From the NCBI GenBank assembly GCA_964626565.1, contig CAZVFX010000004.1:1-64000 (forward strand): a DNA stretch of 64,000 bases, written 5' to 3'. Source of the DNA: CAZVFX01 sp964626565. GTDB taxonomy: Bacteria; Myxococcota_A; UBA9042; CAIXZC01. The position numbers and the translations under genes are program-made. A model generated the notes under the pieces. That model had not been told where the DNA came from. It searched no databases and was given only the letters and a program-made list of their open reading frames with translations. Shown piece by piece: positions 35,201-43,070 of the stretch. Every line of letters starts with the position of its first letter. The stretch's first letter is position 1.

Positions 35201-38200
35201 TACTCCTGCCGCAGAGCGCGGTCCGACGTGACCGGAATGAGGCGTTTGTACAGCCGCACCAGCCCTTCCCAGTTCTCCGGTGTGGCCAGGGCCTCTTCCA
35301 GCGCCCTTTGAATGGCCACGTCCTGGGGCGCTTTTTCCAGAGCCGTCTCCAGCCAGATCTGAGCCTGGGGATAGTCTTTCTTGCTGGCGTAGGCTTCTCC
35401 CAGTTGCAACCTTAGTTGTTGGGCCTTCTGCGGGTCCTCCTCCTTCCTCAACTCCTCTTCGAGGAGCGGGAGCAGGCGTTCCCAATCCTGCAACGCCTCG
35501 CACGCTTCTTTCAGCGCGCCCAGAATGCCCCGGTCGGCAAATGTCGGCGCCAACTCCACGAGGCGGTCCAGCAGGTCGCCCGCTTCGGCAGGGGTCTTCA
35601 GCCGGTGTTTTACAACCAGGGCCGCTTCCTCGAACAGTTCTTCGCCTCCGCGTCCTTCCATAAGCTGGGCGTAGTCCAGCAGGGCGGAAGCCAGCGGCGC
35701 CCACTTTTCGCTCTCTTTGTAGATGCCGATGAGCCCCTTGAGTACCAGCTCCCGGTCGCCGCCCTGTTCCCGAGCTTTTTCCAGGTAGAACAGCGCCTTC
35801 TCCGGTTCCTTGATTTCGTTCATGCAGAAGTGGGCCACACGGCAGGACAGGTATTCCTTCAGGTCTGCCGGTGCATCCCCGGCCTGCTCCAGGTAGAACG
35901 CCAGCAGGTCCTCCAGGGTGTCGCCTTCCAGCATGAGCCGCTCGAGTTGCTTGCGTACCGCCGGGTCCCGCGGGTTCTCCACGAATGCCTGGCGCATAAC
36001 CTGGGCTGCTGACTCCTTGTCGCCGTCGCCTTCCTCGAACAGGCCCGCCATCTTCCACAGAATGTTCATGCGGCCAACGCGGGTCTCCTCGGTGTCCAGG
36101 CGGGAGATGAGCAACTTGGTCTGGGATTCCACATCCCCGTGCTCTTCGAACAGCCGCTCCAAAGCCGCCTCGACTCCCTCGTGCCCCGGCGCCAGCTTCA
36201 GCGCCTCCTCCAGCGCCTTACGAGCCCCCGCAACGTCAGACTGGAATTCCAGCCTGGCCATGGCTGCAGACAGCAGGATCCCGGCCTTCTCTTCCGGAGA
36301 CTCAGCAATTTCAACCTTCTTGCTCAGCACGTCCAGGTATTCATCGTTCCGGCCTTCCCGGAGGTAGAGCCGTTCGAGGTAGGAAAGCGCGGTCTGGTTC
36401 CGGGGGTCCAACGTCAATAGCTGGCCCCACACCAGAACTGCTTCTCCGGTGTCGTACAGGTATGATGAGACGATCTCCCCCAACTCCTGGTACAGTTCGA
36501 CTACCTGCTCGTCCGAAAAATGCCCCGAGTCGATCATCTGGCGGAGCAGAGTTGCCAGGGAGGAGTAGGAGAACGCCTGGCGATACAGCCCGCGCAGCGC
36601 CTCCATGGCAGCCGTGTCTCCCGGGTTCAACTCAAGCACCTGGGCATAGTACTGGGTTGCCGCTTCTGCGTCGTCCAGCTTCTCGTGACAGATCTGGGCC
36701 AACTGGCGCTTCACCGCGGCGGCCTGCTCCGGGTTGGCCGCCATCTCCAGCCATTTCTTCAGCGCCCGGGCCGCACCTTCATAGTCCTCCGCCTCCTCCT
36801 TGAGTGTGACCAGCAGTTGCACCCAGCGTTCCTCCGCTCCGGTCTTCTCCACCAGAGTTTCCAGGAAGGAACCGGCGGCAGCGCTGTCTTTCAGTTTCTC
36901 GTGGTAGACCTCCACCAGTTTCTCCAGCGTCTCCACCTCGCGCTCGGGGGAGGTCGCCTGGTCCGCGAGATCTTCCAGCAACTCGGCCAGTTCCTCCCAC
37001 TGCCCCGTCTTCTCGAAATGGCCGGCCAGGGTGCGTGCAGCTTCCGGATTCTCCGGAGCCAACTCCAGGCAGTCCCGGTAGATGGAAACTGCCCTTCCGG
37101 GCTTGTCCAGCTTCTCGAAGTAGAGGCCGGCGAGTTCCAGCAGCCAGTAGACCTTTTCATCGGTGTCCCAGATCTGATCGGCTTTCATGTGCAGCAGCCT
37201 GGCGGCGGCTTCGTAGTCCTCGGAGGCTGTCTTCTCATGCCGCTCAAGGTCCAACGCCTCGGTGTGTCCGGACTGCACGTCGTTGAGATGGCCGACGAGC
37301 TGTTGAGCCTGCGCACTGGCGCTGACCAGGTATTCCTCGCCCATACCGTCGAGAATGCCCTGCAGCGCGGCCAGGAAATCCCCCGCGGTGGCAAACCTCG
37401 CCTCGGGCTCCGGTGACAGAGCCCGTTCCAACACCTCGTCCAGGTCTTCCGGTACAGGAAAAATTACCTCTGAAGGAGGTGTGTATTCGGTTTTCGAAGG
37501 CAGTGCCCCCGTGAGCATCTCGTAGAGGACCAGCGCAAGGGAGTACAGGTCGCTCTGGGGATTGACACGCCCGCTCAACACCAACTCGGGAGCTGCATAA
37601 CGCAACGAGTGGATGCGTTCCAGCGGCCTGAATGTAGCCATCTTGGCCGACGGCAACTTGAGGATGCCGAAATCGGACAGGTGCGGCTTGGCGTCGAGAT
37701 CGAAGAGGATGTTCCCCGGGTGGATGCCGCCGTGGATCAGGCCTGCGCTGTGGAGGCCGCCAAGCGCGCTCAACACCTGGGCCGCAATAGACACCGCCTG
37801 CCGGGGCGGAAGCTCCTCCTTACGCCCCAACAGCTCTGCCAGGGAGCCTCCTTCAAGGTAATCCATGACGATGTGGTTTTCCTGAAGGGAAGAGGAGTAA
37901 CCAGCCTCGACAACCTGTACCAGGTTCTCATGATCCAGGCCGGACAACAGCTTTCCCGTCTCCAGGAAATAGCGGGTAAAGAACTCGTTGCGTGACAGGT
38001 CCGGATACAGGATCTTCACTGCCAGGTCCCGCTTCTCATCCATGTCGTACATCCGATAGACCGCACCGATGCCGCCTCTCCCTACGAAACCTACCGCCCG
38101 GTAGCGGCCGTCCAGTACCTTCTCGGCCGGCATCAGCCTGCTCTTGAACTTCAGACGTGCGGCTGAACTCTCGGTGGGGCTCAATGTTGCTGTCCCGCCG

Positions 38201-39075
38201 CCTCCACTCCACGACTGCATGAATTCGGCGAGATTGGCTGCGGCGCCGTTGGCCTGCAGCTCGTTCACCATGAATTTCGCCCCGTGGAAGCACTCCAGTT
38301 TGAGGGTGTTGGGAGTGCGCAGTCCGTTCACCATATACATGGTCTCGGGCCGCTCTTCTCCGGCCGGCACAATGTCGATAAAGGGGCTCAGGTCCAGCCC
38401 TCTGGTTACGTCCTCCGTGACCAGCATTGGGCGGCCGGTAGGTACCGCTCCGGCCATCTCAACGCCGATGGGCAACGGCTGAGCGTCGTAGCCCATCCAA
38501 CGCAGCATGAATCCGGTGAAGGCCGATTCATCGGACGAGGCGTGGCTCCGGAAAACCACCAGAGGATACCTGCCGAGAAACTGGAAGTTCGAGAGCAACT
38601 CTTCCACCTTGGGTTCCAACTCTCCAAGGAGATCACCGGCCATCTGTTCGCTTATAAGTTGATCCGGTTCGGCCAGCAACTCAGAGCAGGTGGCCGCCAA
38701 CTGTTTCATGTCGGTAGCGACCGCGGTGGGTTTGCCGTTCTTGAAGCAGATTGTGCTGACCAGCTTGGGTGAAAACGGGTCGCGGTCAGCCAACTGGGCT
38801 GACAGATCCAGAACCAGGTCCGCCCACTTCTCCAAGGTCGGATAAAGCAGGGGTTGCTCCAGCGCCTGGGCCTGTTCCGCAGACGGCTGCTTGCCGTAGA
38901 AGTCGCTGAGCAAGACCGCTCCCAGGTAGCGCACGAGGGAGTCGAGGGTGGCCAGGTAAAAGGCCGCCCGGTCGGTGTTGCTCGCGGCAGTGCGCGCACA
39001 GCGGTAAGGCGCGGCAACCGGATGCGGGAACTGATGCTCCAGTGTGTAACTCAAGAACTGTTCGCCTTCCTTCAT
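32296..39075 (-). CDS. Giant pseudokinase-TPR protein
   Basis: From ATG 39075 the protein has 2259 residues. Part 1 (to about 310) is an unassigned helical and mixed domain. Part 2 (about 325-600) is a Ser/Thr kinase fold: Gly-rich loop GRGGIGAVY, DLAVKIL with the ATP lysine, and SDFGILKLP. The catalytic HRD is replaced by HGG (H448-G449-G450), so the catalytic Asp is lost and the domain is probably a pseudokinase. Part 3 (about 650-2050) is a run of TPR-like helices with repeated A-A-x-x-Y/L-x-x-x-L-x-L-x-P units, likely a protein-binding solenoid. A 200-residue C-terminal domain follows. The start was chosen for CGAGG five bases before the ATG and because a promoter begins transcription near 39123; ATG 39111 is the alternative. 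No membrane segment was seen. Confidence 0.75.
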   Translation of the reverse strand: MKEGEQFLSYTLEHQFPHPVAAPYRCARTAASNTDRAAFYLATLDSLVRYLGAVLLSDFYGKQPSAEQAQALEQPLLYPTLEKWADLVLDLSAQLADRDPFSPKLVSTICFKNGKPTAVATDMKQLAATCSELLAEPDQLISEQMAGDLLGELEPKVEELLSNFQFLGRYPLVVFRSHASSDESAFTGFMLRWMGYDAQPLPIGVEMAGAVPTGRPMLVTEDVTRGLDLSPFIDIVPAGEERPETMYMVNGLRTPNTLKLECFHGAKFMVNELQANGAAANLAEFMQSWSGGGGTATLSPTESSAARLKFKSRLMPAEKVLDGRYRAVGFVGRGGIGAVYRMYDMDEKRDLAVKILYPDLSRNEFFTRYFLETGKLLSGLDHENLVQVVEAGYSSSLQENHIVMDYLEGGSLAELLGRKEELPPRQAVSIAAQVLSALGGLHSAGLIHGGIHPGNILFDLDAKPHLSDFGILKLPSAKMATFRPLERIHSLRYAAPELVLSGRVNPQSDLYSLALVLYEMLTGALPSKTEYTPPSEVIFPVPEDLDEVLERALSPEPEARFATAGDFLAALQGILDGMGEEYLVSASAQAQQLVGHLNDVQSGHTEALDLERHEKTASEDYEAAARLLHMKADQIWDTDEKVYWLLELAGLYFEKLDKPGRAVSIYRDCLELAPENPEAARTLAGHFEKTGQWEELAELLEDLADQATSPEREVETLEKLVEVYHEKLKDSAAAGSFLETLVEKTGAEERWVQLLVTLKEEAEDYEGAARALKKWLEMAANPEQAAAVKRQLAQICHEKLDDAEAATQYYAQVLELNPGDTAAMEALRGLYRQAFSYSSLATLLRQMIDSGHFSDEQVVELYQELGEIVSSYLYDTGEAVLVWGQLLTLDPRNQTALSYLERLYLREGRNDEYLDVLSKKVEIAESPEEKAGILLSAAMARLEFQSDVAGARKALEEALKLAPGHEGVEAALERLFEEHGDVESQTKLLISRLDTEETRVGRMNILWKMAGLFEEGDGDKESAAQVMRQAFVENPRDPAVRKQLERLMLEGDTLEDLLAFYLEQAGDAPADLKEYLSCRVAHFCMNEIKEPEKALFYLEKAREQGGDRELVLKGLIGIYKESEKWAPLASALLDYAQLMEGRGGEELFEEAALVVKHRLKTPAEAGDLLDRLVELAPTFADRGILGALKEACEALQDWERLLPLLEEELRKEEDPQKAQQLRLQLGEAYASKKDYPQAQIWLETALEKAPQDVAIQRALEEALATPENWEGLVRLYKRLIPVTSDRALRQEYMEKAAEIEVRVFDHLDSAIELYRQLISLAPDSTEYHFSLADALRRAGHFTELSWLYEQMVRMLKGDEKLTLLKEMGDVYYDELRNPEAALQALRQVVKVAPGDVETFARVRGICEKEKRFEILLKMLAERSRHVAPEERNDVLVDMAKVSAMEMGLLPPAKTYLDEVLKAEPDHDEAFTLYRQILERQENWRELATLLEQQFEGVTEEDKKITLGIELAELYSRRLEHLVKATEVLERVLEIAPENTSAALRLAQLYAQTSQWDRTASILVILQQLKGELDEQLVAEFVFLSAQTYEALLKREEAIEAYREALKLEHRQDESRKGLASLLYIQGSHEEARELVSAILQEDSLTIEETRSFKNLLADLDGKLGRKEQSREHLEALLAKAPGDMELLGKLLTLCREDKDRAGEARFVEQMLEVETDPEKRFALYVRLGDVCKELADRREQAVEIYREALQAKPDSMAVLVSLGQLLMEMERHEEAVVTLRQAEDLETAADRRAALALTQGLLYSDYLENPEEAAAHFMRCLEHDPTKWDAFTALEEIAVNAGNWEQQRDLYQLVLDQLPEDADQDLLYKLNLNLGRIKLEKFGDSAGAVELLETASALKPEAGEAKELAAGIYLQATDNVDRALEQYRALLEKQPRDPNLLLQFRKALAKAKMYDHAWCVAGVQHYLGCASQKEKAFYQKFASAALKIKPRVIDIDMFRADLMSDDQEWELTEILQILYDRMGARLHLKSAKDLGLTKRDLFDDKSAALLGKLQDIAAKILGISRPPTYIRAGSGGVSKEACYPPVLVFGANAAAGKATRELRFELGRTLATFLTPHMVVGVLDRNTMRILLGNALKLIVPSLPDPPGSAKENAELRKQMQKGIPGVELATFKELVGILRTKGEELNVKKWLGGVEKTVSRFGLLLANDFPAAASVVVSSPVRISPALRDDVVDDLIRFTISEANARLRKYVGVTVVKG

Positions 39076-39129
39076 ATCAGCCTCGGTGTCTATTACGGCT
39101 TTCTTAAGCATGATGCCATCAGGGGTCTT

Positions 39130-39158
39130 ATTACAGCGTTTATTCTGGACGGTGTCAA
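39130..39158 (-). promoter_or_regulatory. sigma70-type promoter of the pseudokinase-TPR gene
   Basis: Perfect TTGACA (39153-39158), 17 nt, TGTAAT (39130-39135). It overlaps the divergent promoter of the beta-helix lipoprotein, so the two cannot be occupied at the same time. Confidence 0.65.
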
Positions 39159-39174
39159 TCATTTCTGCTATACA
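39146..39174 (+). promoter_or_regulatory. Extended -10 promoter of the beta-helix lipoprotein
   Basis: TGGACG (39146-39151), 17 nt, TATACA (39169-39174) with TGC just before it, an extended -10. Only seven bases separate the -10 from the ATG, so transcription should start at or next to the ATG. Confidence 0.5.
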
Positions 39175-39181
39175 CGGTTCT

Positions 39182-41599
39182 ATGAAAGCGAAAATCTCTT
39201 TTCTCGTCATGGGTTTCGTAGCAACGGCTGCGCTTTCCTGCGGTTCGGGGGACAAGCACAAGCGACTTAAAGTTCGTGAGGGCTACACCACTCCCCAGGT
39301 GATTGCCGCGTTTGAACGCAGGTATACCGTCGGCCAGGTGGAGACCAAGACGCCGCTGGTGCGGGTGGAGGGTAGCGACAAGGGCTACAAGACCATCACC
39401 GCGGCAGCGGCTGACGCTCCCGCCGGAGCCACTGTGATCGTGCCTTCAGGCGTCTTCCGGGAGTCAGTGGTGATCTCGGCGCGCAAAAACCTGGTCATTC
39501 GGGGTGCGGGGCGGAACAAGAGTATCGTCCTGGCCCAGGAAACCGCGGTTTATCTATCCCGCTCAAATGCTACCATTTCCGAACTGGGCCTGTGGTCCAG
39601 AACCACCGGCCCGGACGTGGCTGTTGTCGCGGTGTCCGAGAGCTCTTTGAGGTTGTCCGATTGCAAGATCTCCGGCGGTACCGGCGCCGGCGTCGTCATC
39701 GCGGGCAAGTCTTCAGACGTCAAGCTGGTGGGCAATCTGGTCACGGGCAACATGGGCGGTGGTGTCAGGGTACAGGGTGGAAAGGTGGACATGCTGAGAA
39801 ATGTGATCACCTTCAACGCCGCGGGCGGAGTTGTAGTCGCTCCGGCCGCCCCGGGAGCCATCTTTCGACTCTCCTTGTGGCACGACACTGTCCTGGAAAA
39901 TTGGAGCGGTTTCCGCTGCGTCTCGTTTGCCAAGGGCGGGGTGGTTCCCGTAACCCCCCTTGCCCCTTATCGCATCGAAGCCAGCATCATCAACTCTGCC
40001 GGCATCGGCGAGACCTTCGACGAACAGTTCTTCGCAGCGGTCAAGAACGAGGGCAACAATTTTCTGTCGGTTTCCGCCCAGCCGGCGGAGAAATTCTTCC
40101 TCGACCCCGGCGCGGATGACTACCGCCCCCGAGGCCAGATCGTCGTGGACGGATTGGGCATTGAGTTGGGCGCTTATCCTTCCATCCAGGGGCTGAGGGA
40201 GCTGACTCGGAACCTCAACAACGCCGTGGTTTCGGAGAAACTCCAGGCCGCCTATCTTCTCTCACTCTTTCTTCCGGCTGAGGAGCGGGCGAAAACCCAC
40301 GAGCGGATCAAGCAGGTGCTGTACGCCTGGGTGGACGACTTCCTGAAACACAAGCGCCTGGGTACTCGCCTGTTCGAAGCGCTGGGGTTGGTGAAACATG
40401 TGCCTGCGGAATGGCGCATCGGGGTGATACTGGAGCGTTTCTTGAGCGGCTATCTGGGGAAGTACCAGTATACGCTGAAACCCCTCAACTTCTTCGATGC
40501 TGACCCCCAACTGGGAACCGCGATCACGGACTATCTGGCAGGAAAGACCTCGCTCTTTCCGCGCTTCATCGCGACGGAGGGTGCGACTGCCAATTCATAT
40601 GTGCTCAGCGGGTTGGTGAAAGTGCCCTTTGTCACTTCCGAGAAGGCCACCGCGTTCAAGATCCCCCGCTCGGTGCGCAATCCGTTGCGCAAGCGCATTG
40701 AGGGAACGATCACCATGATCGAATCCCGCGCGACGGAGAACGAGAGAAAGATCTCGGACCTCGAATATACCCTTACCAATCCCCACTTCTACCCCAAGGC
40801 GAAAAAGAACTCTCGCTATCGGACCGGTATGGAGAAGAAACTCGCACGCCTCAAAGAGGACAAAGCTGAGAACGATGCGAAACTAAAGGCCCTCAAGGAG
40901 CAGTTGGAAGTAACCGAAGACGTGTTCCAGATCGAGATCACCGGGACCATCAAGGATACCACCGTGAGCGGTGAAATCTCCATCCAGTTAGTGGCTGCCC
41001 CGTCCGGCGATATTCTCCTGGACGAGACCCAGCCGGTGACTTTCCTGCACACCGCGGTCCACGTGGACCCGCTGGAGAAGTTCAACTTCCCGGGCTCGGT
41101 TCTTACTGGTGCCCGGCGCACTCCCAACGAACTGGCTGCCAAGAAGATTGCCGACATGATGCTGACCTCAGTGATCTCCGGAGAAACAGCCAACCTCAAG
41201 TGGCTGCTCGAGAAGTTCGCCGGGGGGATCATCACCAACGCGGAAGAAGACTCCCTGGTGGAGCTGCTCTTGCTCAACGCGGATCTCTATCGCCAATCGC
41301 TGGATGCGCGCAAGGAATACCGGGAATTGATCAAGACCAGGGCGGGTTCAAGCGCGGCCATCGACGTGACTGTCTCGTACGATAAGTCCCGGGGCCTGGG
41401 CCGCAAGGGCATCGTAATCGACGTCAAATACAACGACTCAGCCGCCGCATCCGAGCGCATGGACCTGCTCAAAAGCATCCACCGACCCTATTGGGAGCTG
41501 CAGGAGATGGTGGAAGGTTTCTTGAAGATCCGATTCGGATTGACCAGGAAGTTGTTCCTGGAAGCCCGGAAAACCCTGGACGATATGCTGGAAAAGTAG
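39182..41599 (+). CDS. Lipoprotein with right-handed beta-helix domain
   Basis: ATG 39182 gives 805 residues beginning with a lipoprotein signal (lipobox ALSC at residue 20). Residues of about 60-300 resemble a pectate-lyase-type right-handed beta-helix: YKTITAAAADAPAGATVIVP followed by repeated VVISARKNLVIRG and GGVRVQGGKVDML strands. Catalytic residues cannot be assigned. The C-terminal 500 residues are mixed helix and strand with a Lys/Glu-rich coiled coil near 510-580. No ribosome binding site is present; the promoter suggests a leaderless message. An earlier in-frame start at 39086 lies upstream of the predicted transcription start. The gene ends four bases from the convergent malic enzyme gene. 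Role unknown; envelope location inferred. Confidence 0.7.
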   Translation: MKAKISFLVMGFVATAALSCGSGDKHKRLKVREGYTTPQVIAAFERRYTVGQVETKTPLVRVEGSDKGYKTITAAAADAPAGATVIVPSGVFRESVVISARKNLVIRGAGRNKSIVLAQETAVYLSRSNATISELGLWSRTTGPDVAVVAVSESSLRLSDCKISGGTGAGVVIAGKSSDVKLVGNLVTGNMGGGVRVQGGKVDMLRNVITFNAAGGVVVAPAAPGAIFRLSLWHDTVLENWSGFRCVSFAKGGVVPVTPLAPYRIEASIINSAGIGETFDEQFFAAVKNEGNNFLSVSAQPAEKFFLDPGADDYRPRGQIVVDGLGIELGAYPSIQGLRELTRNLNNAVVSEKLQAAYLLSLFLPAEERAKTHERIKQVLYAWVDDFLKHKRLGTRLFEALGLVKHVPAEWRIGVILERFLSGYLGKYQYTLKPLNFFDADPQLGTAITDYLAGKTSLFPRFIATEGATANSYVLSGLVKVPFVTSEKATAFKIPRSVRNPLRKRIEGTITMIESRATENERKISDLEYTLTNPHFYPKAKKNSRYRTGMEKKLARLKEDKAENDAKLKALKEQLEVTEDVFQIEITGTIKDTTVSGEISIQLVAAPSGDILLDETQPVTFLHTAVHVDPLEKFNFPGSVLTGARRTPNELAAKKIADMMLTSVISGETANLKWLLEKFAGGIITNAEEDSLVELLLLNADLYRQSLDARKEYRELIKTRAGSSAAIDVTVSYDKSRGLGRKGIVIDVKYNDSAAASERMDLLKSIHRPYWELQEMVEGFLKIRFGLTRKLFLEARKTLDDMLEK

Positions 41600-41603
41600 A
41601 GCT

Positions 41604-42947
41604 TTAGGCCGGAGCTGCGGGGATGAACCCTTCCTTCATCAGGTACTCTATCTCCTGCCGCGCCCGCTTAATGGTGATTTCGGCAATTTCGAAAGCCTGG
41701 GACGGGGTCAGCTTCACCCGAGCCACTCCCTGCTCAATCGCCTTCTGACCTACTGCCACTGCTTCGCGGGGGAACACCTCCCATTCGTCCATAGTGGGAA
41801 TGAGGTAGTCTTCCCGCAGGCCCTTGTCCTCGGCGCACTTGGCCAGTTCGTAGGCTGCGGCAATGCACATTTCATCAGTAATGGTGGTGGCCATTACGTC
41901 CAGCGTACCCCGGAAAATGGCCGGGAAACCGAGTGAGTTGTTCACCTGGTTGGGGAAGTCGGAACGGCCCGTCGCAACTACCCTGGCCCCCGCCTCCTTG
42001 GCCTCCCAAGGCCAAATCTCAGGGATCGGGTTGGCGCACACGAAGACGATGGAATCGTTGGCCATCTTTTCGATCCACTCCTTCTTAACCACGTCGGGGC
42101 CCGATGCAGACAACGAGATCAGAACGTCCGCACCTTCCATCGCTTCTGCAATCTCGCCGTCGTAGTTGTGGGGGTTGGTGTGGAGAGCCATTTCATACTT
42201 GGCGTATTCCGACTGCTCCAGACCCGGCCGGGTGCGGGCAATGCCGCCCTGGCGATCAAACAGGATCATTTTGTCGCCGTCCACGCCCGCAGAAAGCAGC
42301 AGGCGGCAGATCGCAATGTTGGACGCGCCGGCGCCGTTCATCACCACCCGCACCTTGTCCATGGGCTTGTCTACGATCTTCAACGCGTTGATGAGCCCTG
42401 CCACCGTAACCGCGGCAGTGCCCTGCTGGTCGTCGTGCCACACCGGAATACGGCATTCCTCGCGCAGCGTGTCCAGGATACGGAAACACTTGGGTTTCTC
42501 GATGTCCTCCAGGTTCACGCCGCCGAACGTCGGCTGCAACAGCTTCACCGTACGAATGAACTCGTCCGGGTCCTTGGTGTCCAGCGCCAGGGGGAAGGCA
42601 TCCACGCCGCCAAGGTATTTGAACAGGATGCACTTGCCTTCCATCACCGGCAGACTCGCCTCCGGGCCGATGTCGCCAAGCCCCAACACCCGAGTGCCAT
42701 CGGTGATTACGGCCACCATGTTGGCCTTGTTGGTGTGTTCGAAAACAGTCTCAGGGTTCTTGTGGATGTCCTTGCACGGCTCAGCGACACCCGGTGTGTA
42801 CCAGATCGCAAAGTCATCGACATTGCGAATGGCGCATTTGGGCAGCACCTTCACCTTGCCCCGATAGAACGGGTGGAGCTTCATCGCATCTTCGGCAGGT
42901 TTGTAAGCTTTGGCCAGCAACTCTTCTTTGGAAAGTTTGTCACTCAT
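41604..42947 (-). CDS. NAD(P)-dependent malic enzyme
   Basis: A 447-residue malic enzyme of the bacterial short type: it decarboxylates malate to pyruvate with reduction of NAD(P). WYTPGVAEPCKDI is the substrate-loop signature, GDIGPEASLPVMEGKCILFKYL and IPVWHDDQQGTAAV are the metal- and malate-binding blocks, and MNGAGASNIA is the dinucleotide-binding turn. It lacks the phosphotransacetylase-like extension of MaeB. The start at 42947 follows GAGGGTCGACC; an in-frame start nine codons upstream has no such site. A possible promoter is TTGCGC-17-TAGCGT at 43014-43042. With the fumarase genes at 51 kb it shows C4-acid metabolism. Confidence 0.92.
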   Translation of the reverse strand: MSDKLSKEELLAKAYKPAEDAMKLHPFYRGKVKVLPKCAIRNVDDFAIWYTPGVAEPCKDIHKNPETVFEHTNKANMVAVITDGTRVLGLGDIGPEASLPVMEGKCILFKYLGGVDAFPLALDTKDPDEFIRTVKLLQPTFGGVNLEDIEKPKCFRILDTLREECRIPVWHDDQQGTAAVTVAGLINALKIVDKPMDKVRVVMNGAGASNIAICRLLLSAGVDGDKMILFDRQGGIARTRPGLEQSEYAKYEMALHTNPHNYDGEIAEAMEGADVLISLSASGPDVVKKEWIEKMANDSIVFVCANPIPEIWPWEAKEAGARVVATGRSDFPNQVNNSLGFPAIFRGTLDVMATTITDEMCIAAAYELAKCAEDKGLREDYLIPTMDEWEVFPREAVAVGQKAIEQGVARVKLTPSQAFEIAEITIKRARQEIEYLMKEGFIPAAPA

Positions 42948-43013
42948 GGTCGACCCTCGTCCAGGTTTGTTCATCCCGTTTTCAATGTCACCAAGTCCGT
43001 CAAGACCGTGGGC

Positions 43014-43042
43014 ACGCTAGCACTTTTCGACGCGGTGCGCAA
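43014..43042 (-). promoter_or_regulatory. Weak promoter candidate of the malic enzyme gene
   Basis: TTGCGC (43037-43042), 17 nt, TAGCGT (43014-43019). Both boxes are degenerate. Confidence 0.3.
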
Positions 43043-43070
43043 GGCCCTAAGTTGGGTAATAAATACCTAC

